Origin: Cristatella mucedo
Taxonomy: Eukaryota; Bryozoa; Phylactolaemata; Cristatellidae
NCBI GenBank assembly: GCA_009760855.2
Contig: WPIO01000058.1
Coordinates: forward strand, 2,692,029 to 2,756,028
Reading direction: 5' to 3'
Length of the DNA stretch: 64,000 nt
Positions within the stretch are counted from its first letter, which is position 1, and each line of letters begins with the position of its first letter. Shown here in pieces: positions 22,301-34,600 of the stretch. The notes beneath the pieces are model-generated. The model had not been told where the DNA came from and did not search any database. It worked only from the letters and a program-made list of their open reading frames with translations. The position numbers were made by a program, and so were the translations under genes.

Positions 22301-22671
22301 TACTGTTAATACGTCTGCCAGAAAAAGGATGTGAAGCGATACTCGCCTTAGTATAGTGATCTGTTAGAAATGGGGTGCAGTGACTTTCGTGTCTGGAAAA
22401 TATTAGGCCGTAACCGCAGCACTCGTAACGGTGCTGTTTATTGCCGACGCACGACAGCCATGCTGCGAAGCCAAGAGCGTTTGAAGCACAGCGAGCGAGC
22501 TTGGAGCTGGTGCATCAGCGCGCGCTCGCAGGTCACACGCTGAGAGAACGCCGTAGCGGAACTCGGCGAAGAGCGAAGAGCAGCGCTCATAGCTTAAGAT
22601 GCAATTCCCTATCTATGGCGTACAGGTGTCTATTCGACAGTGACGGAGGGATACAGGCTCCAAGAATGATG
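22301..22671. other. No recognisable gene
   Basis: Spacer between two minus-strand LINE-B copies. A 123-codon plus frame runs through it into the LINE and has no motif. Confidence 0.4.
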
Positions 22672-23292
22672 TTAACAATAATATTAACACATTCGTTACG
22701 CGCCCTTAGAGAGCTTACTCTATTTCTAGGCACTTTTCAATGTGCCTTAAAAAAACACGATCAAATGGTTAGTGATAGCATGCGAAATGCAAAGCAAGCA
22801 CGGCACGGTTAGATCTGACCTGCACAGAGTCAATATTTAAAAGATGGTTAGTGGTTGCATGCACAGTGTCAGCACGCGTAAGCTCGAGAAGGACGAATCA
22901 GATGGACCCACTGGACGCTGCGATAAACAATATGTGCTTTAGCTTCTTTTTAAATGTCTTCAAGTCAGGGAATATCGTGACGTTAGTCTGGAGTGAGCTC
23001 CTGGCTTTAGAAGCTACGAAATAAGGGCAAGGTCTCCAAAGGATTTCATGTTCACTTCCGGCATAGCTAACCGTCTTGAGTTAGAAAAGCGAATGGTACG
23101 ATGCCTAATTTGGTAGGGGAGTTGTTTTGATAAGTAGGCTGGAGCCAGAGAATGAAGGCACCAAAAATTGAGTGACAGAGCCTTAAAGTCGATACTCTGT
23201 TTGACTATAAGACAGTGCAGGTCAGCGAGAATTGGTGTGATATGGTAGATGTGACACTCACTCGACACAAGCCAGGCTGCAGAGTTCTTCAC
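22672..23292 (-). repeat. LINE-B 3' portion
   Basis: Minus-strand tail, stem-loop and post-RT domain. KNSAAWLVSSECHIYHITPI, then LADLHCLIVKQSIDFKALSL parallels the family sequence. Diverged, with a truncated 5' end against a plus-strand LINE-A. Confidence 0.75.
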
Positions 23293-23735
23293 CAGCAGAG
23301 CTTTTCATACCTCTCCTCCCTGCACCAGTTTCAGCCTCCTCGTGCTCTCAAGTCATCTACGGAAATAAATGGTTTGCTCCGTGCTTACACTTACAGATCG
23401 TTGGTATCAGAAGCTTTTGCTCTGCAGATCCTTGACAGATAATCTCATTTTCACAATTCCTGAGAAACAGAGCCTTTTCTCCTGCTGCCGACTGGGGCAC
23501 ATCTTTTCCAACCCCCCTGAGCTACGTCCAAGCTGCTCACTTCCTCGATTTCCGTCCTGACGCAGCTACACTGTACGCTCCTCACTTCTCTTTATTTCGT
23601 GAGGGAAGTCTGTGCGATACAGTATTCGCTCCAAAAGCCTCGTAGGCTTTGAATGCGTTAGAGAGCTCCCTGTGTAAGTAAGGCACATTTACTACTCGAG
23701 GCTGTGTGGAGCACATACATATGCAGACCATCTTA
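23293..23735 (+). repeat. LINE-A 3' portion, old
   Basis: Decayed match from the SSLHQFQPPRALKS segment through TTTCTCTTTATTTCGTGAGG to the terminal GTGTGGAGCACATAC. Heavily mutated. Confidence 0.6.
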
Positions 23736-23939
23736 AAGAACTCATTCTAGACAATGATTGGCAGTGGGTATATGACGTTTTATGCCGTATTAACTAGGAT
23801 CCGTTCTAGAGCGTTCCCGAGTGTTTATTTAAGATCTTGATGTCCAAAAAGATCAAGCAACTTTGAAAACTTATAAAAAAAGTGCCCGTGCGATAGGCAG
23901 AATCAGTACAGGTGGAACTGGTGTCGCACAAAGAGACGA

Positions 23940-24060
23940 GTTAACAATAATAATAATATTATTATTCTTTTTTAAACTTGACATAGAGCCCTCAAAAACT
24001 CAGTCGCTCTCTAGGCAGTATACATTTGCTTCAAAGGAAGTACGATCGTAGTTTTACTAC
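23940..24060 (-). repeat. LINE-B 3' tail relic
   Basis: Minus-strand ATT-rich tail and stem-loop remnant (GAGCCCTCAAAAACTCAGTC ... CTCTAGGCAGTATAC). Confidence 0.6.
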
Positions 24061-24384
24061 GGTTTGTTAACGAGGTTTCAGTACGACCTGATGGCGCTTC
24101 TAAGAGATTACTTCACAATTAGAATTTCTCGGTCGACATTGGTATGTGCACTAAACAAGACCAATGTTTATTGTTAACTTTCTCGTGTACTTTGTGATTT
24201 TCTATCGCAGATCCGTACGTCAGCCTTCCGTCGACACTCACCAACAAGCAATATTCAACTGTTAAGCCTAATAGTTACTGGCTGGTAATTGCTTTTACTG
24301 AATCCAAAGCCGTTGCCTAACAAAAAGGCAAAGGGGTGGAAAAGTGTGCTGAGGCTGTAGTTGGTACGTTGCACCAGTCCATCC

Positions 24385-24386
<2 letters not shown>

Positions 24387-24445
<59 letters not shown>

Positions 24446-24448
24446 TCA
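24387..24448. repeat. CT microsatellite
   Basis: About 30 uninterrupted CT dinucleotides. Confidence 0.97.
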
Positions 24449-25905
24449 GGCCTGGGTGACAAAATAGCTATACAATAATTATTAATGTCAGTATCTCATT
24501 CTGGAAAGAGTGTAATACTGGCAAACTCTCAAAGATGCCAGAGGAGGCTAAAGCTGACGACGACGCACCGAGAGTGGCAGCCTGCGTTCTACTGCAGGTA
24601 AGGCACAATGGCGCCATCCAACATGCCACTTCCAAATTGGACGAATTAGATAAATTTGATTTACAGAAACTTCGAGACGTATAAATCTTGAGTTCATTCG
24701 CGATAGCTGATGGCACATTGTATTTATCTAGCCCGGAAATGAAATATTGATTCTATGCGACAAAGCGACGCCCAATCAAGCTATCGACGACATGCTTTGA
24801 TTAAAATAGAAAGCTGCTAATCGGATTCGGTGCTTTACAATCACAATCTATTTCGACCGAAGCGAAGCGAATCTATTTCGACCTATTGCTCCTTCCTGCC
24901 ACGGTGGTCGGCCCACTGCAGTTAAATACCTAGCAAATCGCGTACTGCATCTGTGGTGCGTCACTGTTGTTTCTCTGCTATGCTGAGGCAAAGAGGTAAA
25001 AGGTGACAGAGTTTTTCCCTACACCTTTTGCCTCCGTCATTTTATGCTGAGCCGCCCGGAAGTTTGGCAGTGTCAAACATGCCAACTGTATTTTCTCAAA
25101 TACGGGGAATGCCATCAAGAGATGCAACTAAGAAAGCTACTGATAAAAGCTGCCTCGTATTGTGCTGGTCTTCGCTTTTCAGTGTTTGCTTAGACTGACG
25201 ACGACCTCTTCGCTCCATTTGCTAGTAAGTGACAAAAATAGTGACCAAACTCCGCGTAAGTAATGAACTCGTGGCTAAGTATCGCAATGTCACAGCAAGC
25301 TAGTCTCTGGAAGTAACTAACTCAAGCATTTTCGTCGTTTGGATACATATTTTGTGATCCTCGAAGCCCAGTAAGAAGCGTAAATCTTTATCCTCATCCT
25401 CCCTAACTAGCTAGTGCTGAAGTTGAGCGTCTGCAACATGATCAGGGCGTCTCATCAGCTACTGCTTCGCTCACTCCTTCGGAGTGCCACAATTGCTCCA
25501 ATTTTACTTGCCGGATATCATGTGTTCTTCCGTGTCTCAGAACCATCTTAAATATCTATATCGATATATCTTCTATATCAATTTTTCCACCTTTCTTTTC
25601 TGCCTCTACTTTGGGGGCTCGCCAAACACAGCATACAACAGCGGCTAATAGGCAATCGCGCGGAACTGGGTAGCTATCCTTGCTGACGCTTTCTACACCC
25701 CCAAATTACAGGGAACCCATGCCTACTCTGAGAATAGATCTTCGCGGATAACTGTGTCAGAAACCGGTAGTAATCGACTAAAAAATGATCGCATAAACTT
25801 GACCATTCTTCAGTCAGTTAGACCGGCAGAAAACCAATGAAAAACTGACAGACGGAAAACGACCATGTAAACGTGGCCTTAAACGCAAACAGATGTAACG
25901 TCTTA
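24449..25905. other. No recognisable gene
   Basis: No coding motif or shared repeat seen on either strand. The stretch includes short ATATCGATAT-like runs near 25560. Confidence 0.4.
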
Positions 25906-26775
25906 GCTCAATCTTTCAAATCGACCATAGTTATACCGATACTTAACAGGCCTGCATTGAAATCAGAGGTTCTGGCAAACTATTGCCCAGTTTCCCTCCT
26001 TCCTTTTTGTCAGAGATTCTTGAAAAGATTGACGCTAAGCAGCTTGTAGCATACATTGAAAGGAATAGATATTCAGAAAAATTTCAATCGAAAATCAAGC
26101 GTTGCTACTCCACTATAACTGCTGTCCTTAGTATAGCCAACGGCATCCCATGCAGCAGCGACGACGGGCCGGATCCTTCCAGATCGGTCAGCTGCCTTCG
26201 ACACTATTGATCACAATATCCTAATTGAATGACTGAGAGCAGCGATTGATCTGGCAGATGAGGCACTGGCGAAGTGCATATCGTCCTGGTCCGATCGTGC
26301 TCGATCCGCGTCACTTGAGTGTCAGGTCTTATCTACTAGACAAGTTTCCGGCGGAGTCCCGCAAGGTTCCACATACGGTCGTTCCTTTGCTGTTCTACAT
26401 TTATATCGGACCTTTTGGAAAAGTTATTTGGGCTAGTGTAATTGGCTATCACTTTTATGCTGACGATACACAGCTTTATTTGATGCGTAAACCGAAGCAA
26501 TCTGCTGCAGAGACTGGTAAACTGAACGTTTGCCTTGCCGTCATTCGAGCCTGGATGTCGGTCATTTTCCTTAAACTTACTGACTCCAAAATAAAACTGC
26601 CACTCATTGCATACCCCAAGAGTGTGGCTGGATGTGAAGATTTTGCCCTTTTATTAGGCGGTTCTGCTATGCAATTGGCATCGTGTGCTCAAAAATTGAC
26701 GTCTTTGACGACTGCCTAAATGTGAAATTTCCATTAAGAAGACTGCCTCTACAGCTGGCCATCACGTCCAGTCCT
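25906..26775 (+). repeat. LINE-A reverse transcriptase segment, old
   Basis: Corresponds to the N-terminal and palm part of the LINE-A RT. FLSEILEKIDAKQLVAYIER parallels LSKILEKNVAKQLVERIKKN of the copy at 52440. Later it has [20 protein letters not shown] with the YADD box. A 157-codon open frame spans 26246-26719. It has no 3' end or tail and was cut off near 26775, just before the Tigger element. Confidence 0.8.
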
Positions 26776-26931
26776 AATCTAAGATAATAGGCTTTTTTAT
26801 TAAATAACTATAGTAAACCTTGGTTATAAGCAACCCAAAAATTCAGTGTAAAAAGTTGCCTATAACTGAGGTTGCAAGTGAGGTTGCTGATAGGCGATGT
26901 TAAACCGTTATTTTATTCGAGAAGTTATTCA

Positions 26932-27800
26932 TAGCAGAAGTGTATCAAGCGCCTAGAAAGAGATAATAAAAATAACAATATTGCATCGGATAAAGCTCCC
27001 TCAGAGAACTCAATCTCTTTCTAGGCGTTTTATATTTGTTGCAAAAGGAAACGCAATTGAATGGTGAGTAATATCATGCTTGATAAACGACATTAATAAC
27101 ATGGTTAGGGGTGACATGCACAGGGTCAGCATGCAAGTGGGGTTAGTGGCAGCATGATCAGTGTCAGCACGCATAAACACATGAAGGAAGAATCACAAGG
27201 ACCCACTAAATGCTGTCCTAAATAGGTGTGTTTTTAAGTTCTTTTGAAATCTGGTCAAGTCAGGGGATGTTCTGACGCAAGTCGGGAGGGAGTTCCAGGC
27301 TTTGGGAGCATACGAACTAAATGCATGGTCTCCAAACGATTTGATGTTTGTATGAGGTATTTGTAGACTGTTGGATTCCAAAAAGCGGGTGGTACGATGC
27401 TTGGCCTGGTGGGGGAGGTAGATCTGAGAGATAGGCTGGAGCCCAAGAATGAATGACCTAAAAGTGAGCGACAAGACCTTGAAGTCGATCCGTTGCTTGA
27501 CTGGGAGCCAGTGCAGGTCAGGGTGAAGTGGCGTGATGTGGCAACTGCGACGCTCACGACAGACAAGCCTAGCTTCGGAGTTTTGCACCAGCTGCAAGAG
27601 CCTGATTGCACATGCCGGTTGGCCAGCAAGCAGTGAGTTACAGAAGTCAAGACGGGATGTCACAAATGCAAAGACCAACTTAGACATGGTATCCTTATCT
27701 ACACAAGTCCGATTTTTAGCAGTGTTACGTATCTGAAGGTAGGCAAACAATTGAGTTACCTGGGGGCGCTTTAATTTTACGTATTATTACTATTATCATA
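26932..27800 (+). repeat. Plus-strand LINE-B tail split by a second LINE-B
   Basis: Left piece 26932-26965 ends AAGCGCCTAGAAAGAGAT. Right piece 27754-27800 begins TTGAGTTACCTGGGGGCGCT and continues to TATTATTACTATTATC. Together they form one LINE-B stem-loop and tail. The minus-strand LINE-B 26966-27753 lies exactly in the loop. Confidence 0.7.
26966..27753 (-). repeat. LINE-B 5'-truncated copy, nested in a LINE-B tail within Tigger
   Basis: On the minus strand there is a 185-codon open frame (27750-27193), from FAYLQIRNTAKNRTCVDKDT through the post-RT domain to LFRTAFSGSL. The 3' untranslated region, stem-loop (complement of CTCCCTCAGAGAACTCAATC) and tail near 26970 follow. The intact frame suggests a young insertion. 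Confidence 0.85.
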
Positions 27801-28858
27801 AAGTTAACTCTAAAGAGCGAAGAAAATCTGCAATTTTGCTCCGACTACGACTCTTCGAAGCGTTTTCTCAATCATATCTTCAAAAAGATAAAATCGTCAT
27901 ATTCAAAGAATTTCTTGTCGAAATATCGACGAACGATTTCAGGGCATCCTAAGGAGAAATCTTCTGGGAAATATTCTGAGCAATCGCAATATCATCATCT
28001 TCATCATCTACAATGCCCTCTGAGGTATCTATGCGCTTTTGTTTTACATCGTCTTAGATCTTCCCGTGGGTCAATGTGCGATATCACTCGATCTCGTTAT
28101 CAATGTTTAAGTACGCGTTGAAATCGCTTGATCTTAGACCGTTGGCCTGTAATCCTTGAACCTAGATTTCTTGAGCGTAAAATGCGCCTTGATCGTTCGT
28201 TTCGTTTTGATCGACATCTACGCCGGTTTAAAAAAAATCCCGCTTTTCAAAAACAGTTGGCAATCGTGGTTGGTGTCTGTATTTTTGCGATCCATCGTTT
28301 TGCATCCTCTTCGTCAGCCGCAGCTCGTTCCTCCTGAATGGGCTTGAATTAGATTGTACGTTTCTTTGTGAATCGATCGAACCAAGAGTCCAACGGTTAG
28401 TGGCATGCAAGCATATTTGTCAATTGACGAGCTTTTTCAATCGTTAATGGTCCAATAATCAGAGCATTCTGAACTCATATTGATTGCAATCACGCGAATA
28501 ACGCTCCGTCTACTTCCGCGTAATTCGAATCGCACTGCCGTTTTTTATTTCAATGCCTACTTTCCAGCGCTTTCTCTAGAACTGTCTTCGTTCCTTTTGA
28601 TTTTAGGAATCGTCGATGCATCACGATTGAACTGAACCGCAACGCGTTTTTTGACTTGCTCGTCTTTAACGCATTCAAAGTATAAAGTCGTTCTTTTGAA
28701 GTCATAGCCTTCCACTTCTTCGTTCCTTTTCCGCCACGATTCTGAAAATGCAAGACGGATACCTTTAATTTACCAATGGAATTTTTTTTATCACTTATTG
28801 CATTTTTCAAATGCTCCACTTTATATAAAAAATTTGGAAAATTTGTGTATCCGTTCAT
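27790..28858 (-). pseudogene. Tigger/pogo transposase pseudogene
   Basis: On the minus strand the order matches the family. An N-terminal helix-turn-helix part comes first (MTSKERLYTLNALKTSKSKN). Next is KKRQCDSNYAEVDGAL, then a CENPB-type Tc5 helix-turn-helix: GPLTIEKARQLTNMLACH, PLDSWFDRFTKKRTI, and AADEEDAKRWIAKI. FLKSGIFFK at about 28228 recalls the ADETGLFFK box of the DDE domain. The acidic C-terminal tail lies near 27990-28060 (EGIVDDEDDDIAIAQNISQK). Most of the catalytic DDE domain between those two points is missing, and several stops and frameshifts are present. Non-functional. Confidence 0.8.
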
Positions 28859-29452
28859 AATAGAGTCAAGAACCCTTTTCGCGTTTTACTTTATGGGTCA
28901 AAAGATTGAAAAGATGAGAGAAATTAATGAAAGATATTGGACCTTAAGCATTTTTGTCAGCGAAAACTTAAAAACACGCGTAACGTATATAATTGAACAA
29001 TACTTCTCGCCGACTTGTCGCAATAGCACTGCCTTCTCATGAGACCGCACGGGTCCGCTTCTAGCATTGCGAGCGACTACGTCTGCGGCGGTGCCTCTCA
29101 TTTGGTATGCACCGACCATTCACGCGTCTCGACTGTTGGAGATGCGTAACGTCGCCGCCGCAAATACATACACAATACTTACATCAACCACAATTTTTAA
29201 CATTACTTTACGCAGACAATCGCTTTGATCAGACCAAATTGATTCATTTTACTGAGTTGCTTATAAGTTAGGCAAAAATGATGCTCAGAACAGAAAATGG
29301 CTTGCTTATAAGCGATGTTTGCTTATAACCAAGTTGCTCATAACCGAGGCTCTCCATGCGTCAAAGATGGGACAAGAAATCGGGACGTGGCTACAGGTTG
29401 ATTATATTTTAGATTTGCTTATAAGCGAGTTGCTTATAACCGAGGTTGACTG

Positions 29453-29955
29453 TTGTTATTAATAATATGACCGCGAAACTCTCACTAGCTCGGTTAGCGG
29501 TGTTTTGCCACAGTGGCTCCGGCGGCGGCTGTTCTTGTGTGAGTCTCACGGAGACACATCGGGCGCACGTGCGCGGTAAACGAGACTCTTCTATATTCCT
29601 CTCCACGGGCACATACACGGCAGCCCAATCAATCGCAGCAGATGATACGAAACAAAACCTGTATTAGTGGTCCAACGCTGCGCCGCTTCAATGACTTAAC
29701 TATTTGCCACAGGTGTTTTGTGTGCATTAGTGTCAGGAGCCTCGCTAGTTACAAAAGAAGCCGCAGGCGCACACAACAGCGGCATAACGCGTGCAACGTG
29801 CAATGACCTTACCTAGCTATGCGTCAATGATAAATAACAACGCCGCGCTCGACATTCTGAACGAAATGCTAACGACAGCACCGTATTATAAGAAGCACAA
29901 TAGTCTGCATATTGCGGCGGATGCAACATGGTGACTTCTAGCCGGCTCGCTAACA
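29453..29955. other. No recognisable gene
   Basis: Somewhat CpG-rich spacer, with a short plus frame (29446-29667) rich in Ser/Thr/Ala and without a motif. Confidence 0.4.
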
Positions 29956-30228
29956 GGCTTAGGACAGCATTAAGTGGGTCCCTGTGATTCATCCTTCATG
30001 TGCTTATGCGTGCTGACGCTGTGGATACTGCCACTAACCACATTTGCATGCTGACCCTGTGCATGTCACCCCTAACCATGTTATTCATGTTGTTTATCAA
30101 GCATGATATTACTCCCCGTTCAAATTGCATTTCCCTTTGCGGCAAATGTAAAGCGCCTAGAAAGAGATTGAGTTCTCTGAGAGCGCTTTATCAAGTGCAT
30201 TATTGCTAATATTATTATTATTACAATA
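29956..30228 (+). repeat. LINE-B 3' untranslated region and tail
   Basis: It starts at TTAGGACAGCATTAAGTGGG and runs to the stem-loop AAAGCGCCTAGAAAGAGATT...GAGAGCGCTTTATC and the ATT tail. Close to the family consensus. Confidence 0.9.
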
Positions 30229-30645
30229 GCTCATGCTGAGCACTCAGACTCTCCGAACAGCAGAGCTCTATTCCACGAGAGAGGACTGCGGTCTTGAGTG
30301 TGACTTATATAATGGCCAGGTCATAATCGTATTCATACATAATCATGCATCGTGCTACTCCTAAGCCTCGGCTTATGGCGGTTATTTAATAGGCGGCTTA
30401 GTTCTGATTCAGCGGTAAAGCTCATACTTCAGCAGAGCTCATAGTTCGCAATCCAGGTTCAGCTGTCAACCTCGTAGGCCACAATCGCGAGGTATTGCAA
30501 CGGGCAAACAACATGCAATCAATAAACAAGCGATGAAATGCCCACACAAATGATGCTTATTATCTTATACACGGATCCAACAGTTTGTAGCAGGCTAAGA
30601 TAGCAGGTTCTGTGGCTAAACTCTTCAAGAGCGTTCAAACCGACT
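30229..30645. other. No recognisable gene
   Basis: A stretch near 30410-30475 (TTCAGCGGTAAAGCTCAT ... AGTTCGCAATCC) faintly resembles pol III A and B boxes, but it does not fold convincingly as a tRNA. Confidence 0.35.
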
Positions 30646-30649
30646 TAAA

Positions 30650-31008
30650 TGCCTATCGCTCCCAAAGCCTGGAACTCCCTCCCGACCTGCGTCAGAACAT
30701 CCCCTGACCTGACCACATTTAAAATGAACTTGAAAACACACCTATTTAGGGCAGCATTTAGTGGGTCCCTGTGATTCGTCCTTCATGAGCTTATGCGTGC
30801 TGACACTGTGCATGCTGCCACTAACCACATTTGCATGCTGACCCTGTGCATTTCACCCCTAACCATATTATTCATTTTGTTTGTTTTTCAAGCATGATTT
30901 TACTTACCATTCAATTGCATGTCCCTTTGCAGCAGGTGTACAGCGCCTAGAGAGAGATTGAGTTCTCCGAGGGTGCTTTATCAATTGCATTATTATTATT
31001 ATTGTTAT
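30650..31008 (+). repeat. LINE-B 3' portion
   Basis: It covers the last codons of the post-RT domain (APKAWNSLPTCVRTSPDLTT type), the 3' untranslated region, the stem-loop and the ATT tail. It lies about 530 bases upstream of the DNAJC1 start codon. Confidence 0.9.
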
Positions 31009-31536
31009 CTTTTCAGGGTTTCTAGCTGGGTCTACGACTTGACTTGCAAAGCATCAATGGATGGCAAGCTCAGCAAGTAGATGCTCACAATAATGATTGA
31101 TGTTATTCGAAATAAAAACCACACCATACAAAGTACAACAACAAAACAATTTACATAGACCAACAAACAAGTTAATCGACTAAACTATGCGGTCTGGCCG
31201 TTCATTTATGGAATTATGGCGCCTGGATAAGAAGTCGGCTACTATGGCGCTATGCAGATCCATTAGTCAGAGCCGCCATTCACCCCTCAGTTCTCTAGTT
31301 GGATTGAGTGGCTCTTAGTTCGCATGAGGAATGATCGGCGCCGAGGCCAAACGCCAAATGCCAGTGCGTTGCACTGCTAGGCTCCGTAGGGAAGTAGACT
31401 GTCACTAGTTTACGACCGACCTTGAAACCCCGACGGGTAAGGTGCTCTTTGATCCAGAAGGTTGGAATAAGATAGTGTCGTGTCCGCAGACCTCTCTCCA
31501 CCTGTTCTTCTTGCTCATTGAGCAGGGTTCGGGAAG
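31009..31536 (+). promoter_or_regulatory. 5' flank and presumed promoter of DNAJC1
   Basis: The non-repetitive stretch between a LINE-B tail and the DNAJC1 start codon. No TATA box or clear initiator was recognised. Its role is inferred from position only. Confidence 0.35.
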
Positions 31537-31689
31537 ATGGGAAGGTGCTGCTATCGTACTGCCGTTGTCGCTCTCGCCTTTACATTCAGCATAGTACCCG
31601 TCATGAGCTGGGAGGCATATGAGTTTCAGCTGTTCGACTTGATGGAAGAAGTTAAGCAAAATTTTTACGATTTTTTAGGAGTCACGAAG
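31537..31689 (+). CDS. DNAJC1: DNAJC1 exon 1: signal peptide and start of J domain
   Basis: ATG in a good context (GGGAAGATGG) opens [20 protein letters not shown], a signal peptide, followed by [20 protein letters not shown] and DFLGVTK. Human DNAJC1 has LFDLVEEVQLNFYQFLGV at the same place. The donor is AAG/GTAAGT at 31690, phase 0. Confidence 0.9.
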
Positions 31690-34600
31690 GTAAGTACTTT
31701 TCCTGACGCTGGGCTACCTGTTTGTTGCTGGCTTGCCATTTCTGTGAGAGAACGGAAAACTGTTGATCTTCACCGGCTAGTGGTCGATCTTACTCTAACA
31801 AGGCCAGCGTGTGAGATTGTTGGATTGGCCTGTCTTTGGTAGCTTCTCGAGATTAACAGCGCTACGATCGACAGTGTTCTTAGGGTTATAGCGACCGGAA
31901 GCTTGTTCCGTGGCGTCTTGGTAAGCTCTGACGAGAGATCGCTCGAACTTTCCATATCTGCTTAGTTCATAGTTAGGCGGCTTCGTGCTGTAGCTGGACA
32001 CTTCTCCCCTGTTGTCCTTGACTAATGGCAGCGCCCGTATCGACGCCGCCCTCAGACTCCCTTGTTTGTGCCCCCGGATTGCTGATCTTGGTGGCCCTGT
32101 GAAATCTGGCCGCCTTCGCCGAACCTACTGCTCTCTCGTATTGGTCGGACAGGTCCATGTGAACTGTGACCGCCTGAGTAACGATTTCAATGAGTGGGGT
32201 GTACTGCCATAAAACTGTGGGACGTGGGATGTGCAAGCTCTCAGCTGTCGTGCCGCTGTGTGGCATTTTTTCCTGACCAAAAAACATGTGACATGCACAT
32301 GTCAGGCAGCTATCAAGCAAGCTTGATAGAGGCGGTAGAACTTTTGTCATCATCACGGTGACAATTGAAAGCAGTTGGTGCCTTGCCATGGCAAAGCAAA
32401 ATGACCGAAAGCGGCACAAAATAGCACACAAAATAGATAGCAGAGAATCGAAGTCCTGAAAGCAATGCAGCAATACAAGCATCTGTATACATACGATCTA
32501 GCTTTGTGCTTTATGGTCATTTCATTCTTTTGCAGGCGTGTGGTCTTAAGTAAGGCCTGTAGTGCAATGTCTAGTCGTACCATGCGCACAGCCTTTGGGC
32601 TTGCGATCAGCTGTTGAGCCGGTGTCAGGTGAGCGTGGACAATAAACCCCATTCAAGCTGAGCACAGCAAACGGCTGGCCTGATATTGTACTGTTAGTTA
32701 CCTGGAATACAGCAAGGGATGGTGTGTGGCACTATCCTAGATTCCATCACCAGTTGTTCCTTAGTGTTGGCACACATGCATTCGAATGCAGACGCATTCA
32801 TATTCCTGTGTGTGAGCGCACACTTCGTGTGTGTGCGCGCACGCCGATTGAATATGCTTAATCTGAGCATAGTTGCTGTCCACGTGTAGTGTGCACAATC
32901 TTTAATCTTTGTATCTCACTGTCAAGGATGCTTCTGGGAGTGACATAAAGAAGGCCTACCGCAAGCTGTCGCTGAAGTGGCACCCCGACAAAAATAAAGA
33001 GCCCGACGCTGAGATCGTATTCAGACAGGTCAGATGCCTATATATATATATATATATCTTTAGTGTTGCCTTGTTTGTAGCATCAGCTGTATTTGATGCT
33101 GGCGTTTTCCCGGTTTTGTCGAATGATTAGCTGTGCTATGCCCCCCACCAAACTTGTGAAGCATGTGAAGCCAAAACGCCATGATTAGTCAGTGTGTGTG
33201 GTTTCTTACTTTAGTGGCCGCACGTGCATGCATTTATGCACGTGGGAGTGGACTCTCGTTGCACTCGATGTGTTCACATCACGAGCAGATGTGCCTGAGG
33301 CTAGGGATAGCTGCAGTGCCAGAGTGGGTGCACACGCCATCAGCCGTCGTCACACCAATGGTGAATTTAATTAAAATGAAATTTTGGTGACCTCATTTAC
33401 AGACAAGAATGCGCACTGTACCCACTCCCGTGTTCTGGCTACTTCGCGACATTCGAGGTCAACCCTTCTGGTGAGCCGCGATGGCACTCTAGGTAAAGGG
33501 GTTACTTTTCACGACCTCGGTCTCAAGGTCCTGGGTTCGAATCCTGCAGTGGGCGATCCTTTATTGCCACTGCAATCGGTGGTGATAATCGTCAAGGCCC
33601 TTCTGTCGCAATTCAAAAGAGGCTGTTGAATCACCTAGTATTTTTTCTGCTCGCTCTTCTTCCGCATGTGCCTCATTGGCTCTACCGACATCCCGGATAT
33701 GATTTGTGATCGGTGTGACCAATGAAAAGCACTAGCAGTAACTCCACCACCATGCAAAACCAGGAATTGGAGGCCAATTTCTGGGACTGATCGAAATTCC
33801 GACTGGACATCCTCAAACAATTATTTTGGTTACAGCACCGACGGGTGAGGAGAGGGGGGTGGGGTTTCGATGTGACTTCGATGTAGTAGTCTTGCATTTT
33901 GCAGCTTTTCCCTACAGGCTGCTTTCTTGCACCCAGCTTGCTGCCTGCCAGCTAAGCACTGTGGGCTACTGTTTGCGTGAGTTGGCTGGGGAAGGGGGGG
34001 GGGTTAATAAGAAGCATTCCATTGCCAGTTTTTTATACCCGGGACTGCCAAGTCCAGAATCCGTGGCACCAGGCACCCAATCGCCAGGCCGCACCCTTGA
34101 ACATGTCGCGAGTCACCACGATCACTGGCACTGGCACGCGGACTCTAAGCTCAGCAGTGTTGCCCCTCTCACTAGCTGCTCACTTGCCAGCCGTTGTGCA
34201 TCATCTGCAGAACTGGGCGCGCTGTAGCAGTGAAGCGGTGCGTTGTGCTGTATTTCTGTAACACGAGAAGACATTGAGGATGGGGAGGAGGCAGCAAGAG
34301 AAAGGGACAGCACAAAGTAGAGAATAAAGGAAGAGGGGCCCAGCATCGTGCCCAGCGTGCTGAGAAGATGTGCTGCAGCTGTTCGAAAAGCTCTGCAAGT
34401 AGCTGTGCAATATGAAGTGCTCAATGTCCATTTAGGTGGGGGACCGTATGTTATTGCTGGCTTGCACTATCTATAGTCTTTCGTGCCATGACTGGTATTG
34501 ATGGAGTTTGGTGTGTATTCTTAGTAAACTGACGTTCGTTTATATGCCGACTTGCTTTCCTATGTACATTCACACTAGCCTATCGCCGGGTGTTTTGCGA

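Larger units (their letters stand above)
26811..29452 (-). mobile_element. Tigger/pogo DNA transposon, internally deleted and hosting LINE-B insertions
   Basis: The ends are inverted repeats (left TAGTAAACCTTGGTTATAAG; right, complemented, CAGTCAACCTCGGTTATAAG) with TA at the left flank, the signature of Tigger/pogo elements of the Tc1/mariner superfamily. GCTTATAACC/GGTTATAAGC-type motifs recur subterminally at both ends (26840-26900 and 29255-29450). The interior carries a broken minus-strand transposase (27790-28858) and a nested pair of LINE-B pieces (26932-27800). Confidence 0.85.

Noticed and set aside
30400-30480. Possible tRNA gene
   Set aside because: A- and B-box-like words are present but no cloverleaf with matching acceptor stem could be drawn.
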